Shown here piece by piece: positions 9,305-19,700 of a stretch of 36,378 bases of DNA. Position numbers and translations under genes: made by a program. The notes beneath the pieces are model-generated. The model worked only from the letters and a program-made list of their open reading frames with translations. It had not been told where the DNA came from and made no database searches. Numbering within the stretch: position 1 is the first letter of the stretch; each line of letters opens with the position of its first letter. The stretch comes from Lachnospiraceae bacterium (GTDB lineage Bacteria; Bacillota; Clostridia; Lachnospirales; Lachnospiraceae), in NCBI GenBank assembly GCA_017626325.1, contig JAGAIZ010000075.1, positions 1 through 36,378 of the forward strand. The letters run 5' to 3'.

Positions 9305-12079
9305 TTATCCTTCCTGCTCTTCCTCTGCATAACCGAAATACCAGCCTGTCCTGCCCTGGTCTCCGAACAGATACAGATCCGCGCTTTTGGGCGGCACGGA
9401 CAGTCCCAACAGCTTAAGCGACAGACTGTTCAGGCGAAACAAAGGCTTCTGATTCTCCGCCTGTACCAGAGAAATACTCTGAAACCCGACGCCCAGCAGA
9501 TTCTGCAGGGAGAACTCTCTGGCAAAAGCCCCGCCCGGGCAGACGCCGAAATAGAAATTCCCCTCTTTCCATGCGGCGATAAAATCAAAATACAACGCCA
9601 GGTCCGCGCCCAGCGCACCCGAACTGCCCAGCCGGAACCTGTGAACCACACCATTCCATCCCGCGCTGATTTCCCCCTGCTGCACCGGCGTCGTCACGGA
9701 AGAGAAGCCCAGCCCGTCCGGCGTGGCGGCGCTGTGATTTACCAGATAACGCTGCGGGACGGCGCCAAAGACCGCGGCAAGAGAATCCTGCCGCGCAGTT
9801 GACCGCTGCTGATAAAGCCGGAGATCCGCCGAATCCTCTCTGCCCCGGCAGCCCTCTGTGATAATCTCCAGACCGTCGAAGGCCAGCGCGTCATAAGAGA
9901 AAATATCGCATTCCTCCATCTGTGCCATATGAAGCCTCCCGCCCAGCCGGATGTGATTCTCTCCGTCCCTTGCCGCCATGGAGGCGCTTTCAATCTCTAT
10001 GGTCTCAACCGGCTTATGACAGCAGGCATAGGTAACCGGCCCCTCCAGCAGGAAACGGTATACTGCCACGCCGTTCTGCAGTTCCAGCCTGCCGCTTAAA
10101 ACCGCCCCTGCGGGCGAAACCAATTGTTCTCCCAGCAGGCTCTTTGGCAGCAGCTCCGTGCGGCTGGAGAACTCCGTCACATGGCTGCTGCCCAGTTTCA
10201 CCTGCAGCCCTACCGTCCTGCAGGTGCAGCCGCAATCCGTCTCGGCAGCCAGTATCCCCTCTGATTCATAGGCAATCAGCATATCCATCCGGGACGGCAT
10301 GACGCGAATCTGATTGTCTTCTACAACGACCCTGCTGCGCTTTACCGCTGCATATACACAGTCCAGACTGTCTTCTCCCGTCATGGCAAGCGCTCCCCAC
10401 ACCTCCGGCTGTACTTTATCCCGCTCTGCCCAGGCCCTGGTATGCAGCAGCAGCACTCCTTGGAATTGCCGGTCCGACACCAGCGAGATAAATTCCCGGT
10501 ATGCCTCTTTGATCTCACTCTTCTCATAAGCGCGGTTTATGAGTTCTTCCAATACGGCATTTCCCGAAAGCTTCTCCCTGACGGATAGCTGCTGCCCGTA
10601 TTTGATAATCAGGATCGCGTCATTCCATTCCTCCGGCTTCAGGCTTACCCGCCAGCCCTCTGCGGCAAGCGCAATCTCTCCGCTTCCGAATGCCGCATAC
10701 TCTTCTCTGGAAGTAATCACGACAAAGCAGTCCTTCGAAAGCAGCTTCTCCTTACCGGCAGGCGTGATATCATAGATTCTCACATCCGGCAGGAAGCTGT
10801 CAGAGGTCTGGGCGATCCCCAGCCAACGCCATGCGCTCTGCTCCATCCCCACGCAGAGTCCCTCCGGCGTCACCGCCACCATCCCGGCTTCCGTATCCTG
10901 CGCAGACCGTACCTCCCCGCCTTCCGTATCCTCCCTCTCACCTTGCCGCAGACTTTGCGCCTTACGGATTCCCTCCGCCAGAATGGCGTAGCGCTTACGA
11001 TACAGCAGATCATCCACCTCGTTCACCTTAAGGCGCTCCGAAAAATATGCGTTTTTCCATGGAAAACAGGGGAAGGCTTCCGTAGGCGTATCAAACACCG
11101 CCACAGGCGTCTCACAGGGCTGCAGGATACCGTCCTTCACCGCATAGAGAGGCGCTCCCTCCGGCATGGAATAATAGGCCCCGGTGAGAGACATCCACGC
11201 AGTCGTTGCGCCGTCATCCCACGCATCTTCCCCGATGAGGAAAGCCGCGTGTCCCGGCCGAAACGTAACCATATCGCATTCCGCCATATATTCCATGCCA
11301 TACAAGCCCAATAAAATTTCGCCGCCATTCCTGAGCCGGAAGCCGCCCTGAAACGTCAGATAGAACTCCTGCTGCCCCGTCCGGTACTGCTTCGCCGTGC
11401 CGTCATAATACACAGAGCCTGCCATGCGCGCGAACACCAGCGAAGCATCCTGAGCCGGGACAAGCGTATAAGCCCTGCCCAGTCTGTCAGTCATAGTGCC
11501 CGCATATTCCTCCGCAGGCAGCGTAATATAGGTCCTGCTGCCATCCCACAACTGCGCAGGGGACAGTGTTACGGCGAAATCGGCTCCGCCCTTGTAATAT
11601 AACAGGTGATCAGACAGAACCGCCGCACTCTTCATGCTCCTGCCATCTGTCCTGCCGTCCGCCTTCCTCTCTCCGGCATCCTCAGCGAACTGTCTGCCGG
11701 CAGGCATAACATAGGCTATCTTCGCGTCCAGCGCCGCAAACATTTCCGTCTCTCCACCGCCGTTGATTCTGAATTGTAATACCCCTGACTCTGTGGACAA
11801 AACAATTTCCGAAGTATGAAAACGGGTACCGCAGCGCTCGAAGCCGCCCCGAATGGTCAATGCCTGCTCCTCCCTGCCTGACAATTCCGTCAGATATATT
11901 TTATAAGCTCCCAGTTCCAGACAGCCCGGCAGATTGGCGGATATCCACCGCCACTGTCTGAAGCCGTCCGCCGGATTCTCAATCCACACAAACGTCTCTC
12001 TGTGATATTGGCGAAACAACTGCACCTGACGATAGAACGCTTCGTCCGGCACAAATCCTTCCGGGTAAAATTCATACAT
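9305..12079 (-). CDS. Large protein of unknown function (924 residues), third gene of the run
   Basis: I do not recognise a family. The ATG at 12079 follows AGAGGAAGGT. The protein starts MYEFYPEGFVPDEAFYRQ and ends YFGYAEEEQEG. It has no signal peptide and no clear membrane segment. It is rich in short beta-strand patterns and aromatic residues throughout, with a charged low-complexity linker near residues 370-400 and another near residue 140 (ERKADGRTDGR). The last 200 residues (from about VNHSAATPDGLGF) contain strand-like repeats such as DLALYFDFIAAWKEGNFYFG, similar in character to the beta-rich middle of the giant protein. It sits 123 bases after the FN3-like gene and 85 bases before the MBL gene. 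A structural or scaffold role is inferred from size, composition and neighbours only. Confidence 0.85.
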   Translation of the reverse strand: MYEFYPEGFVPDEAFYRQVQLFRQYHRETFVWIENPADGFRQWRWISANLPGCLELGAYKIYLTELSGREEQALTIRGGFERCGTRFHTSEIVLSTESGVLQFRINGGGETEMFAALDAKIAYVMPAGRQFAEDAGERKADGRTDGRSMKSAAVLSDHLLYYKGGADFAVTLSPAQLWDGSRTYITLPAEEYAGTMTDRLGRAYTLVPAQDASLVFARMAGSVYYDGTAKQYRTGQQEFYLTFQGGFRLRNGGEILLGLYGMEYMAECDMVTFRPGHAAFLIGEDAWDDGATTAWMSLTGAYYSMPEGAPLYAVKDGILQPCETPVAVFDTPTEAFPCFPWKNAYFSERLKVNEVDDLLYRKRYAILAEGIRKAQSLRQGEREDTEGGEVRSAQDTEAGMVAVTPEGLCVGMEQSAWRWLGIAQTSDSFLPDVRIYDITPAGKEKLLSKDCFVVITSREEYAAFGSGEIALAAEGWRVSLKPEEWNDAILIIKYGQQLSVREKLSGNAVLEELINRAYEKSEIKEAYREFISLVSDRQFQGVLLLHTRAWAERDKVQPEVWGALAMTGEDSLDCVYAAVKRSRVVVEDNQIRVMPSRMDMLIAYESEGILAAETDCGCTCRTVGLQVKLGSSHVTEFSSRTELLPKSLLGEQLVSPAGAVLSGRLELQNGVAVYRFLLEGPVTYACCHKPVETIEIESASMAARDGENHIRLGGRLHMAQMEECDIFSYDALAFDGLEIITEGCRGREDSADLRLYQQRSTARQDSLAAVFGAVPQRYLVNHSAATPDGLGFSSVTTPVQQGEISAGWNGVVHRFRLGSSGALGADLALYFDFIAAWKEGNFYFGVCPGGAFAREFSLQNLLGVGFQSISLVQAENQKPLFRLNSLSLKLLGLSVPPKSADLYLFGDQGRTGWYFGYAEEEQEG

Positions 12080-12202
12080 ACCTTCCTCTATTCCTGGCTG
12101 TCACTAATCTCCGGTAAAATGCCCGTTCCGGACATTCCCCTGCGGCAGCCCTTCTTACATGATGTTCACAGGAAATCATACAGGCTCTCCCTGCGGAAAC
12201 TT

Positions 12203-14608
12203 CTACCTTATCGTCTCGATACGGTCCCCTCCTGTCAGAAGCATTGCGTCGGCAGACTCCGCACAATCCATAAATACCGGGCAGTACACATGCGCCGCAT
12301 TCAGACGATACAGCCGCGTTCCCTGCGTGTCGTATCTGCCCGCCTGCCGTAGCAGCCCGGCAACAGAAGTCCCCGCCGGCACATGATAAAGCGTCTGGTC
12401 TACAAACACCGGAATCTCTATGGTAATGGTGCTTCTGCCCCGGAAAAAGGCAACGGCGTCCTGTTCGTCATTGGCAAGCCGCGCATCCTGCGCAATCGCA
12501 TTGACCTTATCCTGCAGCCCGCTGTAGGTATCGCCGCCCACCATAATCACATTTTCCGAAGGCTGGTAACAAAGCGGCAGCTCCGAAGTATAGTAGTTGG
12601 GCGGATACATCAGATACAAGAACGGATATCTGATCTGATGGGACAAATCCAGAATCCCCGCCTGCATCCAAAGCGGATTGGCATCTGCCCGCGCCGCCTG
12701 CGACATCCCCTGCAGCATACCGGAAACAAAGGGATTAAATACAATACAACCGTCATTCTCCCCCGCAAGAACCGTATACCGCGCCGTGTTCGCCAGCGTG
12801 TATCCCGATATGTCTTCTCTGCGCGGGTCTATCTGGCTCGTATACACTTCGGTCTCCACGCACAGCACGTCCCCCGGCAAAATTCTACAGAACCGTCCGC
12901 CCGGCTGAAACTGTCTGGACAGTAGTCCCACGTCTCCCAGACTGCATCTGCACAGCCGCCATACCGCGTCTGCAATCCGGTAAAACCCGCTTACCGTAAT
13001 ACAGTTATCCGCTCCGTTCTCCTGTTGGATGCTGTACAGGTTCCTGTAGAATTCGTCCAGTGCCTCCGCCGTCAGCAGACTGTCCGTATGCACTTCCAGT
13101 ACATACTGCGCATCCTGCAACTGCCGCGTTTCCTGCAAAGCCTGTTTTTCCCGCAATCCTTCTTCCCCCTGCACAGCCCGTTTTTCTCGCAGGCCCCGGT
13201 CTGCCTGCGCTCCCACAGGCTTCAGAATAATATTCTTAGCGGTATTGGATATCTCACCGCTCAAATGCGCAAGGAACAACTCTTCGGTAAATGTATGGCA
13301 GGCAACCCCTTCCGTTCCGGAATCCTGCCGATACCGGATGCTCACCGTCCCATCCCCGGCTTCACAGAAGAAGCCCTCACAATATGCGGAAACCGCATTG
13401 GATTCCGCGCCAAGGCACATCCTGCCCTCCGCTCTGAAAACCGGTCTCACACGCACCGTACCTGCCGTATCATTGGGCTTTACTATCCGGTCAGAACAAA
13501 CCCTCCCGTCCTGCACGTCCCGGAAGCCGCACAAGGGCGCCTGCACCTCATAGGTTACCGAAAGTATCGTATCCTGCTGCGTATAGTCCGCAGCCGTCAG
13601 GACAGGCGCGGCCAGCGGCAGGCAGGAAAGACCGTCGGAAGACAGGGAACCGGCTCCCTGACACACCAGTACCACGCTGACAAAGGCTTGTTCCAGGAAT
13701 ACCGGCTGTATCTGCTGTGCGGAAATGTCCGCCTGCACATGAAAAACATCACTTTCTGCTGTCAGCTTTGTCTCTGCTGTTTTCTTCTCTGCACCGCAGA
13801 TGTTTTCTTCCACAGTGACTTCCAGAGGCTCGGTCTGCAGCAAGGTAACGCCGTCCCGCACAAAGCGCAAGCTGGCTTTCAGGTTCTGTCTGTCGCTCTC
13901 GCTGCACGGAAACTGAAACCCAATATCCACCCGGGTAGTCTCTTCCCCGGCCTCCATACCCGCAATGGTCTGTCTGGCAATGGATGTCAGAGAAGCTCCC
14001 ATGGGGAAGAACCGCAGCGTACTGGCAAGCCCTACGAAAGCGCTGCCGTCCGTAGGATAGATCGTTACGCATAAGGGCTGACTCTTATCCACGGAATCGA
14101 GCACCAGATCCGCGCTCGTCATCTCAGAGTTGAATTCGTAGAACTTCTTCGTGCCGCCCTCTTTGTATACCTCACAATACAGATACATCTGCGCCGCCGG
14201 AAACGGTTCCCATGCAAGCTGCAGTCTGCCGGACTGATAGAAGCCCTGCAACGCCGTCACCCCGTCCGCCAGCAGTAACACCGGCTCGCTCTCCACCGTC
14301 TTATCATTGCTCTTCACAGATATGGTAACCGTATACTTCTTTCCTTTTTCCAAAGGACCAAGGTCAGTGCTGCCGCTTACCTTATTCTCCTGACTGACCG
14401 CAACGCTTCCTGTAATCCCGGTCTTACTGCCGTTCTCATAGACGCACGCCTCATAGACGCCGTCATATTCATATACCCTGCCGAAGTTCAGCGTCCACTG
14501 CAGCTTCACCTTGTATTTCTTATCACTGTCTTCAGGCCCGGACAGCACCGTGACCTTCTCGATTCCGATATCGGTTATGACTGTATTCTCCCATTTTTCT
14601 GATGCCAT
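12203..14608 (-). CDS. FN3-like multidomain protein (801 residues), second gene of the run
   Basis: The ATG at 14608 (MASEKWENTVITD) is preferred because GAGG lies six bases upstream; the frame is open 39 bases further. The N-terminal 100 residues and the next 100 look like two fibronectin type III-like beta sandwiches: KVKLQWTLNFGRVYEYDGVY, then GRLQLAWEPFPAAQMYLYCE. Further strand-rich segments follow to about residue 480. A charged linker near 500 carries the imperfect repeat GLREKxAxQ. The C-terminal 75 residues (IPVFVDQTLYHVPAGTSVAG onward, ending GGDRIETIR) form a compact separate module with the feel of a ubiquitin-like or SLBB-like fold, which is a guess. No signal peptide is present. 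It lies 148 bases after the Hint gene. The likely role is a structural or adhesive component of the same system, by inference. Confidence 0.85.
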   Translation of the reverse strand: MASEKWENTVITDIGIEKVTVLSGPEDSDKKYKVKLQWTLNFGRVYEYDGVYEACVYENGSKTGITGSVAVSQENKVSGSTDLGPLEKGKKYTVTISVKSNDKTVESEPVLLLADGVTALQGFYQSGRLQLAWEPFPAAQMYLYCEVYKEGGTKKFYEFNSEMTSADLVLDSVDKSQPLCVTIYPTDGSAFVGLASTLRFFPMGASLTSIARQTIAGMEAGEETTRVDIGFQFPCSESDRQNLKASLRFVRDGVTLLQTEPLEVTVEENICGAEKKTAETKLTAESDVFHVQADISAQQIQPVFLEQAFVSVVLVCQGAGSLSSDGLSCLPLAAPVLTAADYTQQDTILSVTYEVQAPLCGFRDVQDGRVCSDRIVKPNDTAGTVRVRPVFRAEGRMCLGAESNAVSAYCEGFFCEAGDGTVSIRYRQDSGTEGVACHTFTEELFLAHLSGEISNTAKNIILKPVGAQADRGLREKRAVQGEEGLREKQALQETRQLQDAQYVLEVHTDSLLTAEALDEFYRNLYSIQQENGADNCITVSGFYRIADAVWRLCRCSLGDVGLLSRQFQPGGRFCRILPGDVLCVETEVYTSQIDPRREDISGYTLANTARYTVLAGENDGCIVFNPFVSGMLQGMSQAARADANPLWMQAGILDLSHQIRYPFLYLMYPPNYYTSELPLCYQPSENVIMVGGDTYSGLQDKVNAIAQDARLANDEQDAVAFFRGRSTITIEIPVFVDQTLYHVPAGTSVAGLLRQAGRYDTQGTRLYRLNAAHVYCPVFMDCAESADAMLLTGGDRIETIR

Positions 14609-14756
14609 TTTAATCCTCATTTCTGAGCGGTTGCGGCGAAGCGGCAAACCTTACAAAGGTAAAATTGCAGTCCGCCATCCGGGCTATTTGTCTCCGCTCA
14701 GAAACAAATAGTCGGCAGATCTTTCCTGCGACGGGCGATTGATCCATCTATCACCC
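14609..14756 (-). other. Spacer between Hint and FN3-like genes with a small stem-loop
   Basis: This 148-base gap has no gene. It contains one perfect 8-bp inverted repeat, CTATTTGT at 14684-14691 and ACAAATAG at 14704-14711, without a T-run. It does not look like a terminator, so co-transcription across the gap is plausible. Confidence 0.4.
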
Positions 14757-16505
14757 TTATCCTTCCGGCAGTCTTCCGTTCTGCACCAGAAAATCCCCTG
14801 TCTGAAAACCATTCGCGAAGACGATCGACGGCGTGTCAAATTCCAGGTTATACACTTCGCATACCTCTTCCACAGTCTCCACCGCCGTCACGTTCTGCTC
14901 TTTGCCGTCCGCCGCAAGCATTTTATCGCCTGCCCGCAGCTTGTCCGCCAGCTTCCAGCCATCAGCAGTCAGGAAAGGATGATTTCCTGTGGCTTTGATA
15001 TTCTGACCGTTCTCCACGGTGATAAGCCTGCAGCCTGCCTCCATCCCTCTCCAGACATTCTTCACCCTGCCTGCCGCGGCGCATTCTCTGCCGCCTCCGC
15101 CGACTGCTGTGCAGACCAGATCGCCGATAGCGATTTCACGGATTCTCTTCCTGCCGCCGTCTGCCATCTCTATCATCGTATCCTTGTCCAGACAGCCCCA
15201 TTCTATGATCAGATAAGGCGCCCTGCCCTCCAGGACTTTTCCCTTCACCGGCTGGCCGGAAGTAATGCTGTAATGGCAGGGGTGAATATCGCTGTGCTCA
15301 TCGATTCGATAGAAGCCGTCAAACGTAAGCGTATAGGAATACTTAAGCTGCTCCCACATACCGGGATGTATGTAGCCCACATTCCAGGAACCCACGAAAT
15401 CATAAATAAATGACCGTTTTCCATTGGTGTCACAGACAATGGGCACCGCATACTCACTGTTATCCGCGCTGGACGCGATGACCCGCACGCCGTCGAAGTC
15501 TTCCTGCGTCACCGTACAGATAAGCTGTGACTTGTGATTCGCATCCTCATAGAACGCTCCCATATTGATGCCCAACTCTCCGTGCACAGGAACGCCCAGT
15601 ATCGGATAATTCCCCTGCCATGGGCTAACCTTGCCGAAATTACACAGATAATCCAGATCAGACGTATCGTCCGGCAGACGAAACAGCGCAATTTTGACGG
15701 TTTCTTCCGTCTCCCGAGACGCCAAGACCTCCCTGTGCGCATTCAGACCCAGACCCGCAGACATATTCTCATACATATCCGCCTCGCTCAGCGTATGCGC
15801 AAACGCCGGCGTATGATAGTTTCCTTCTTCAAAAACCAGATAATGCTCCTGCTTCTGGGGATGCACGATGGTGTGCGTCATCTCATAGCCCCGCTCATCC
15901 TCAAAAGCCGTCACCTCCACGCTGCTTCCCGACTGCTCCACCAGATCTGCGTATACCAGAACAGCTACTTTATCATTTACGTCAAATTTGTCCGCGAAAT
16001 TGCCCTCCGCACTGTAGGAGGCACGGGAGCTGTCCGTGACCGTCTGCGGCGCGAATCTGTTCATCAGACATTCTTCCTTCACATCGTACAAATCCGCATA
16101 CATGGTAATCTCACGGCATTTCTCCGCAAATCGGAGATTTGCTTCCAGATGAAACTGCCCTGTCTTATGGTCATACTGAAACGACGCGATTTCCAGACTG
16201 GAATAGATTGCACCTGTCCTCGGCGGTTCCCCGTTTTCACACAAAAAGGGAGCGCCGGTTCTTCCGATTCTGTCTGCCGGTTCCCTGTCTTCGCGCGAAG
16301 ACGAGACGCCGGTCATGCTTGCCAGCTTCCCGCTTTCACACAACAAGGAGACGGCAGTTTTGCCTGTCTTCTCTCCGTTTTCGCACAAAAAGGGAGCATC
16401 GGACATCTTCGCCGCCTCCCTTTTTACCATAAGTCTTGTGCCGGATTCTTTCATCTCCGCCAGAAGCCTGCCCGGGTATTTCGTTGTACCGTTTCGTCCT
16501 GCCAT
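14757..16505 (-). CDS. Protein with C-terminal Hint (intein-like autoprocessing) domain
   Basis: This is a 582-residue protein; the ATG at 16505 has AAGGAGG upstream. Residues about 1-90 are a low-complexity basic tail with imperfect repeats of a Cys-containing motif (APFLCENGE twice, VSLLCESGK once). Residues about 95-430 form an unrecognised beta-rich domain. A Hint domain occupies about 438-577: Cys438 after Trp-Gly, then DTMIEMADGGRKRIREIAIG, the block-B motif TGNHPFLTADGW near residue 506, LRAGDKM, and the end FANGFQTGDFLVQN, followed by only six residues (GRLPEG). Hint domains carry out an N-to-S acyl shift at the first Cys, giving splicing, cleavage or transfer of the upstream polypeptide. 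The end is Gln-Asn rather than His-Asn and the next residue is Gly, so it fits a bacterial intein-like domain better than a true intein. It is the first gene of the run. Confidence 0.9.
   Translation of the reverse strand: MAGRNGTTKYPGRLLAEMKESGTRLMVKREAAKMSDAPFLCENGEKTGKTAVSLLCESGKLASMTGVSSSREDREPADRIGRTGAPFLCENGEPPRTGAIYSSLEIASFQYDHKTGQFHLEANLRFAEKCREITMYADLYDVKEECLMNRFAPQTVTDSSRASYSAEGNFADKFDVNDKVAVLVYADLVEQSGSSVEVTAFEDERGYEMTHTIVHPQKQEHYLVFEEGNYHTPAFAHTLSEADMYENMSAGLGLNAHREVLASRETEETVKIALFRLPDDTSDLDYLCNFGKVSPWQGNYPILGVPVHGELGINMGAFYEDANHKSQLICTVTQEDFDGVRVIASSADNSEYAVPIVCDTNGKRSFIYDFVGSWNVGYIHPGMWEQLKYSYTLTFDGFYRIDEHSDIHPCHYSITSGQPVKGKVLEGRAPYLIIEWGCLDKDTMIEMADGGRKRIREIAIGDLVCTAVGGGGRECAAAGRVKNVWRGMEAGCRLITVENGQNIKATGNHPFLTADGWKLADKLRAGDKMLAADGKEQNVTAVETVEEVCEVYNLEFDTPSIVFANGFQTGDFLVQNGRLPEG
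14760..15194 (-). other. Hint domain coding segment
   Basis: This segment encodes residues 438-582 of the first gene in the run. The catalytic Cys codon is at 15192-15194 and the terminal Asn lies six residues before the stop. Key residues seen are Cys438, the Thr-Gly-Asn-His block and the Gln-Asn-Gly end. The expected second-last His is replaced by Gln, which could favour cleavage or transfer over splicing. Confidence 0.82.
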
Positions 16506-16778
16506 CGCATATCCTCCTTATTCTGCATTTTTATTTCCGGGGTAATACTTATAACAATACATGGTTGCCTTGACGATCTGTTTGTTTTAATAATTGATTT
16601 GATAATTTTGAAACGCAAAACGTAGAAATAAACTGATTTTATTGTATCAGCTTCCCGATACAGATGCAAGCGGGAACTATGGTGAATCAATCAATCCCAT
16701 AGTTCCCGCCTGTTTTGTGATCATATATTATGCAGTATTAATCATTGCATATGAAAAAATGTATTCTGGCAGCTTCGG
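16506..16778. other. Intergenic region before the five-gene run
   Basis: This 273-base AT-rich gap lies between the secreted-protein stop and the Hint gene start. It must hold the promoter of the large gene run, but I could not pick a -35/-10 pair with confidence. It contains a strong stem-loop (16670-16709) and a weaker one (TGTATC/GATACA, near 16644-16661). Confidence 0.5.
16670..16709 (-). terminator. Stem-loop after the large secreted-protein gene
   Basis: A perfect 13-bp inverted repeat, GCGGGAACTATGG at 16670-16682 and its complement at 16697-16709, has a 14-base loop. It lies about 70 bases beyond the stop of the 1617-residue gene. There is no good T-run on the minus side (a TGTTTTG follows on the plus side), so the terminator role is likely but not certain. 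Confidence 0.6.
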
Positions 16779-19700
16779 CTACTTCACGATAACCGGACAT
16801 GTAACCTCGGCATTCTTCTCGTTGCCTGCCTTATCACGGTAACGAACCGCCAGCTTTACTTTCCAGGTCTTACCGCTTGAGACAATGTCCCGCGCGCTGT
16901 ATTTATCACACAGTGCCAACGTGACGGATTTCGTTTCAGGATTATAGGTCACATCGTAAAACTCATCCGAATCCTCCGCCTGTATCTGCGTCGTGCGCAG
17001 CTCCAGATCTTCTGTGTAATTAAGCAGCCATACGTCTTCTATCGCCACGTCCTTCTTATTCAGAACCGCATCCAGCCGGATTTCCACCGTGCTGTCGACC
17101 TGTCTGTAGATTGTATTGTTCGCCGCAGACGCTTTCAGCTTCGGCTTACCCTGCTTAAGCTTGATAGAAAATACTTGGTCCGTTCTGACCTCATAACCAT
17201 CATAATCCTGTGTCTGTACGTAGAATACAGGCTTGACCTGATATGTGTTCTTCGTAGAGTAGCTTTCTCCCACTCTTGCGTACACGGTCAGCTTGCCGTC
17301 TTCCCATTCACAATCGAACAGATCGGCGTCTCTGCCTTCCAGCCAGCCGCCCTCAACCGTACCGGAAAGTCCTGTGAGTTTAGGCGTATAGGTGACACAG
17401 GTTCCTTCTCTGTCGAGTACGTCAATATTTCCTTTGGCCGTAACCTTCAGGCTCTTGCTGACAGGTACGTCCACCACCTTAAGATTCAGTACTGCGGATG
17501 CAATCGCACCCTTCTCATCATTGCCGACCGTAACCTTGAATTTATAGGTTCCCGTGTCCGCCTTGTTATTATTAAATCTGGCAATAATATCACCGCTGTC
17601 GTTCCAATACTGGAGCACCAGACTGTTGTCCGTCTTCAACGCTTTCTTCGACTTATCGTCCTGTCCGGTAATGGTCACCCAGTTGTAATCATCCTGCATC
17701 ACGCTGTTGCTGCATCCTTTCAGACGCAGGGAGGTTCTCGCCATCTGCGCACGGTATACGCCGCTGTTCTTATTCAGCGTAAGCGTCGATGCGCCGAAAG
17801 CAAGCTTCGGACTCGCGCTGCTTACCGAGACACTGTAAGAAACCGTAAGATACTCCGCCCAGTTTGCCTCCTTAATCTCCACATTGAACTTATCCGAACC
17901 CTTGTTGTAAGCGGCTCCCGTCTCCTGCAGTCTGGATACGATATCGCCGTCCGGCGTTACCAGAAGGTTATAGGTATTCTTGCCCTTTATGGTCTTTTCC
18001 TGGCTGCCGTCTTCCGTAAATTCGCTTACCGCCAGTTCTGTGTACTGTTTTTTGTTCTTATTGACTACATAGCGCGCCTTCGCCGGCTCAATTCTTTCAC
18101 CGGTTGCCTTATCGCTTACCACAAGCCAGGAATCCGTGTACCAGACCGCAGGATACAGCGTATCTGACTTGGCCGATAATACTAACGCAGGCTTCTTCGT
18201 CTCCGTGGATACTTTCAGTGTCTCGCTGAAGGTTCCCGCGTAGCCCGGTATCTTATATGTCAGCGTACCCTGATTGTTCTTCGCGTTTCCGTTTGCTTTC
18301 AGAGCGATATAATATGTGCCATCCTGCTCTTTCAGTTCAAAATCACACTGTTTATTCTTCTTCGGATTCTTGCTGTCCGTATACCGATTCAGCTTCAGAT
18401 CCTGAATCTCAGCGTCGCCGTTTACTTCCAGAACGCCCCAACCTTCTTCATCGGTATAGAAGAGGTTTACCTTGCTTGTCTGTCTGAACTTAACCGCCGG
18501 CTTAGTGTCCGCGATATTCAGCGTAAGGCTGATCGGATAGGTCGCCGGTTTTTCCTCATAACCGCCGTCTTCCCCGGTATTTTCCGGTTTCACGGTAAAG
18601 TTCAGCGTCACGGTATTTTTGCCCTTCTTCAGGTTCTTATCCGAAGCGGCTTTTCCAGTCAGGCTCAGGGTAACTTTATAATCATTATAGTTCTCTTCTG
18701 CCTGTCCGCTTATCTTTGTTACCTGTACCGCGAGCGCTGCCGTAGATTTCTTATTCAGCTTTAAGGAAGCGGCAAGATCCTGCGCCGTATCGATCGGATA
18801 CTTTTCGTGGGTACGTACTATGAATTCCGCACTCTGCTCTTCCATAGCCTTATTGATCGTCACAGAAGAAGCGCTGATAATCTTCGGCTCCCTGTCGACG
18901 AATTCCATGTAATCCCTTCTTACGGATTTCATTTCATCCGGCGCTGTGATCTTAATCCACGCCGTACCCGGTTTCTTGTTCTCACATGGAATTCTGATAT
19001 AAGTATAGACGAATCCGTCCTCTTCTTCGCCATATGTGCTTTCATAGACCGTATTTTTCGTAGTAAGCTTCAGGATCGACGTATCCTCGCTGGCCATCGT
19101 AAGCTTGCGCGTCCAGTCAAGCGTCTTCTTATCCGCATCCTCCTCACATACTCTGTAACACAGCCACATCTTACCATTATCGTCTGATTCTATCCATGGT
19201 CCTTCCAGCTTGTCAAAATCATACAAGGATCCTACGGTCACAGTAATCGTACAAGTATCCTTGAACGCTACCTTCTTCGTGTTCTTATCCTTCATGGATA
19301 CCGTGAAGGTCTTCTTCTCGGCTTTCCTCGTTTTACCTGTAATAGAACCCGTGTAAGTGTACAGGCTTCCCGACGCTTTACCAAGATTCTTCGGAGTAGA
19401 CGTCCATTCTACACTGTAACGCGCGTCCATTCTGTCGCGAACCGCATTATATTCCGTCTGATATGTCTCTCCTGTCTCGCCGTCAAGGTTTGTTATCTCA
19501 TAGCTTCTGCCAAGGGTAATGCAGTCGTTCTCGCTGATAGAAGACGGCGCCTCCCCGATGTCCGTTACCGCTCCCTGATCATCCTGATCAACGGATACGA
19601 TCGAAACGCCTGTCACAGTGACCATTCTCACCCACAGATTACAGGTATAAGTTTTCTTGCTGTCCGGCTCTGTATAGACTGCCGCAAACATATGCCTATC

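Noticed and set aside
13025-14074. Plus-strand open frame of about 350 codons
   Set aside because: It is antisense to the FN3-like gene with no sensible protein features.
16644-16661. Second terminator before the Hint gene
   Set aside because: Only a six-pair stem with no T-run; too weak to call separately.
16779-16830. LPXTG sorting signal at the end of the secreted protein
   Set aside because: The C-terminus reads EVTCPVIVK, with no LPXTG, no hydrophobic tail and no basic end.
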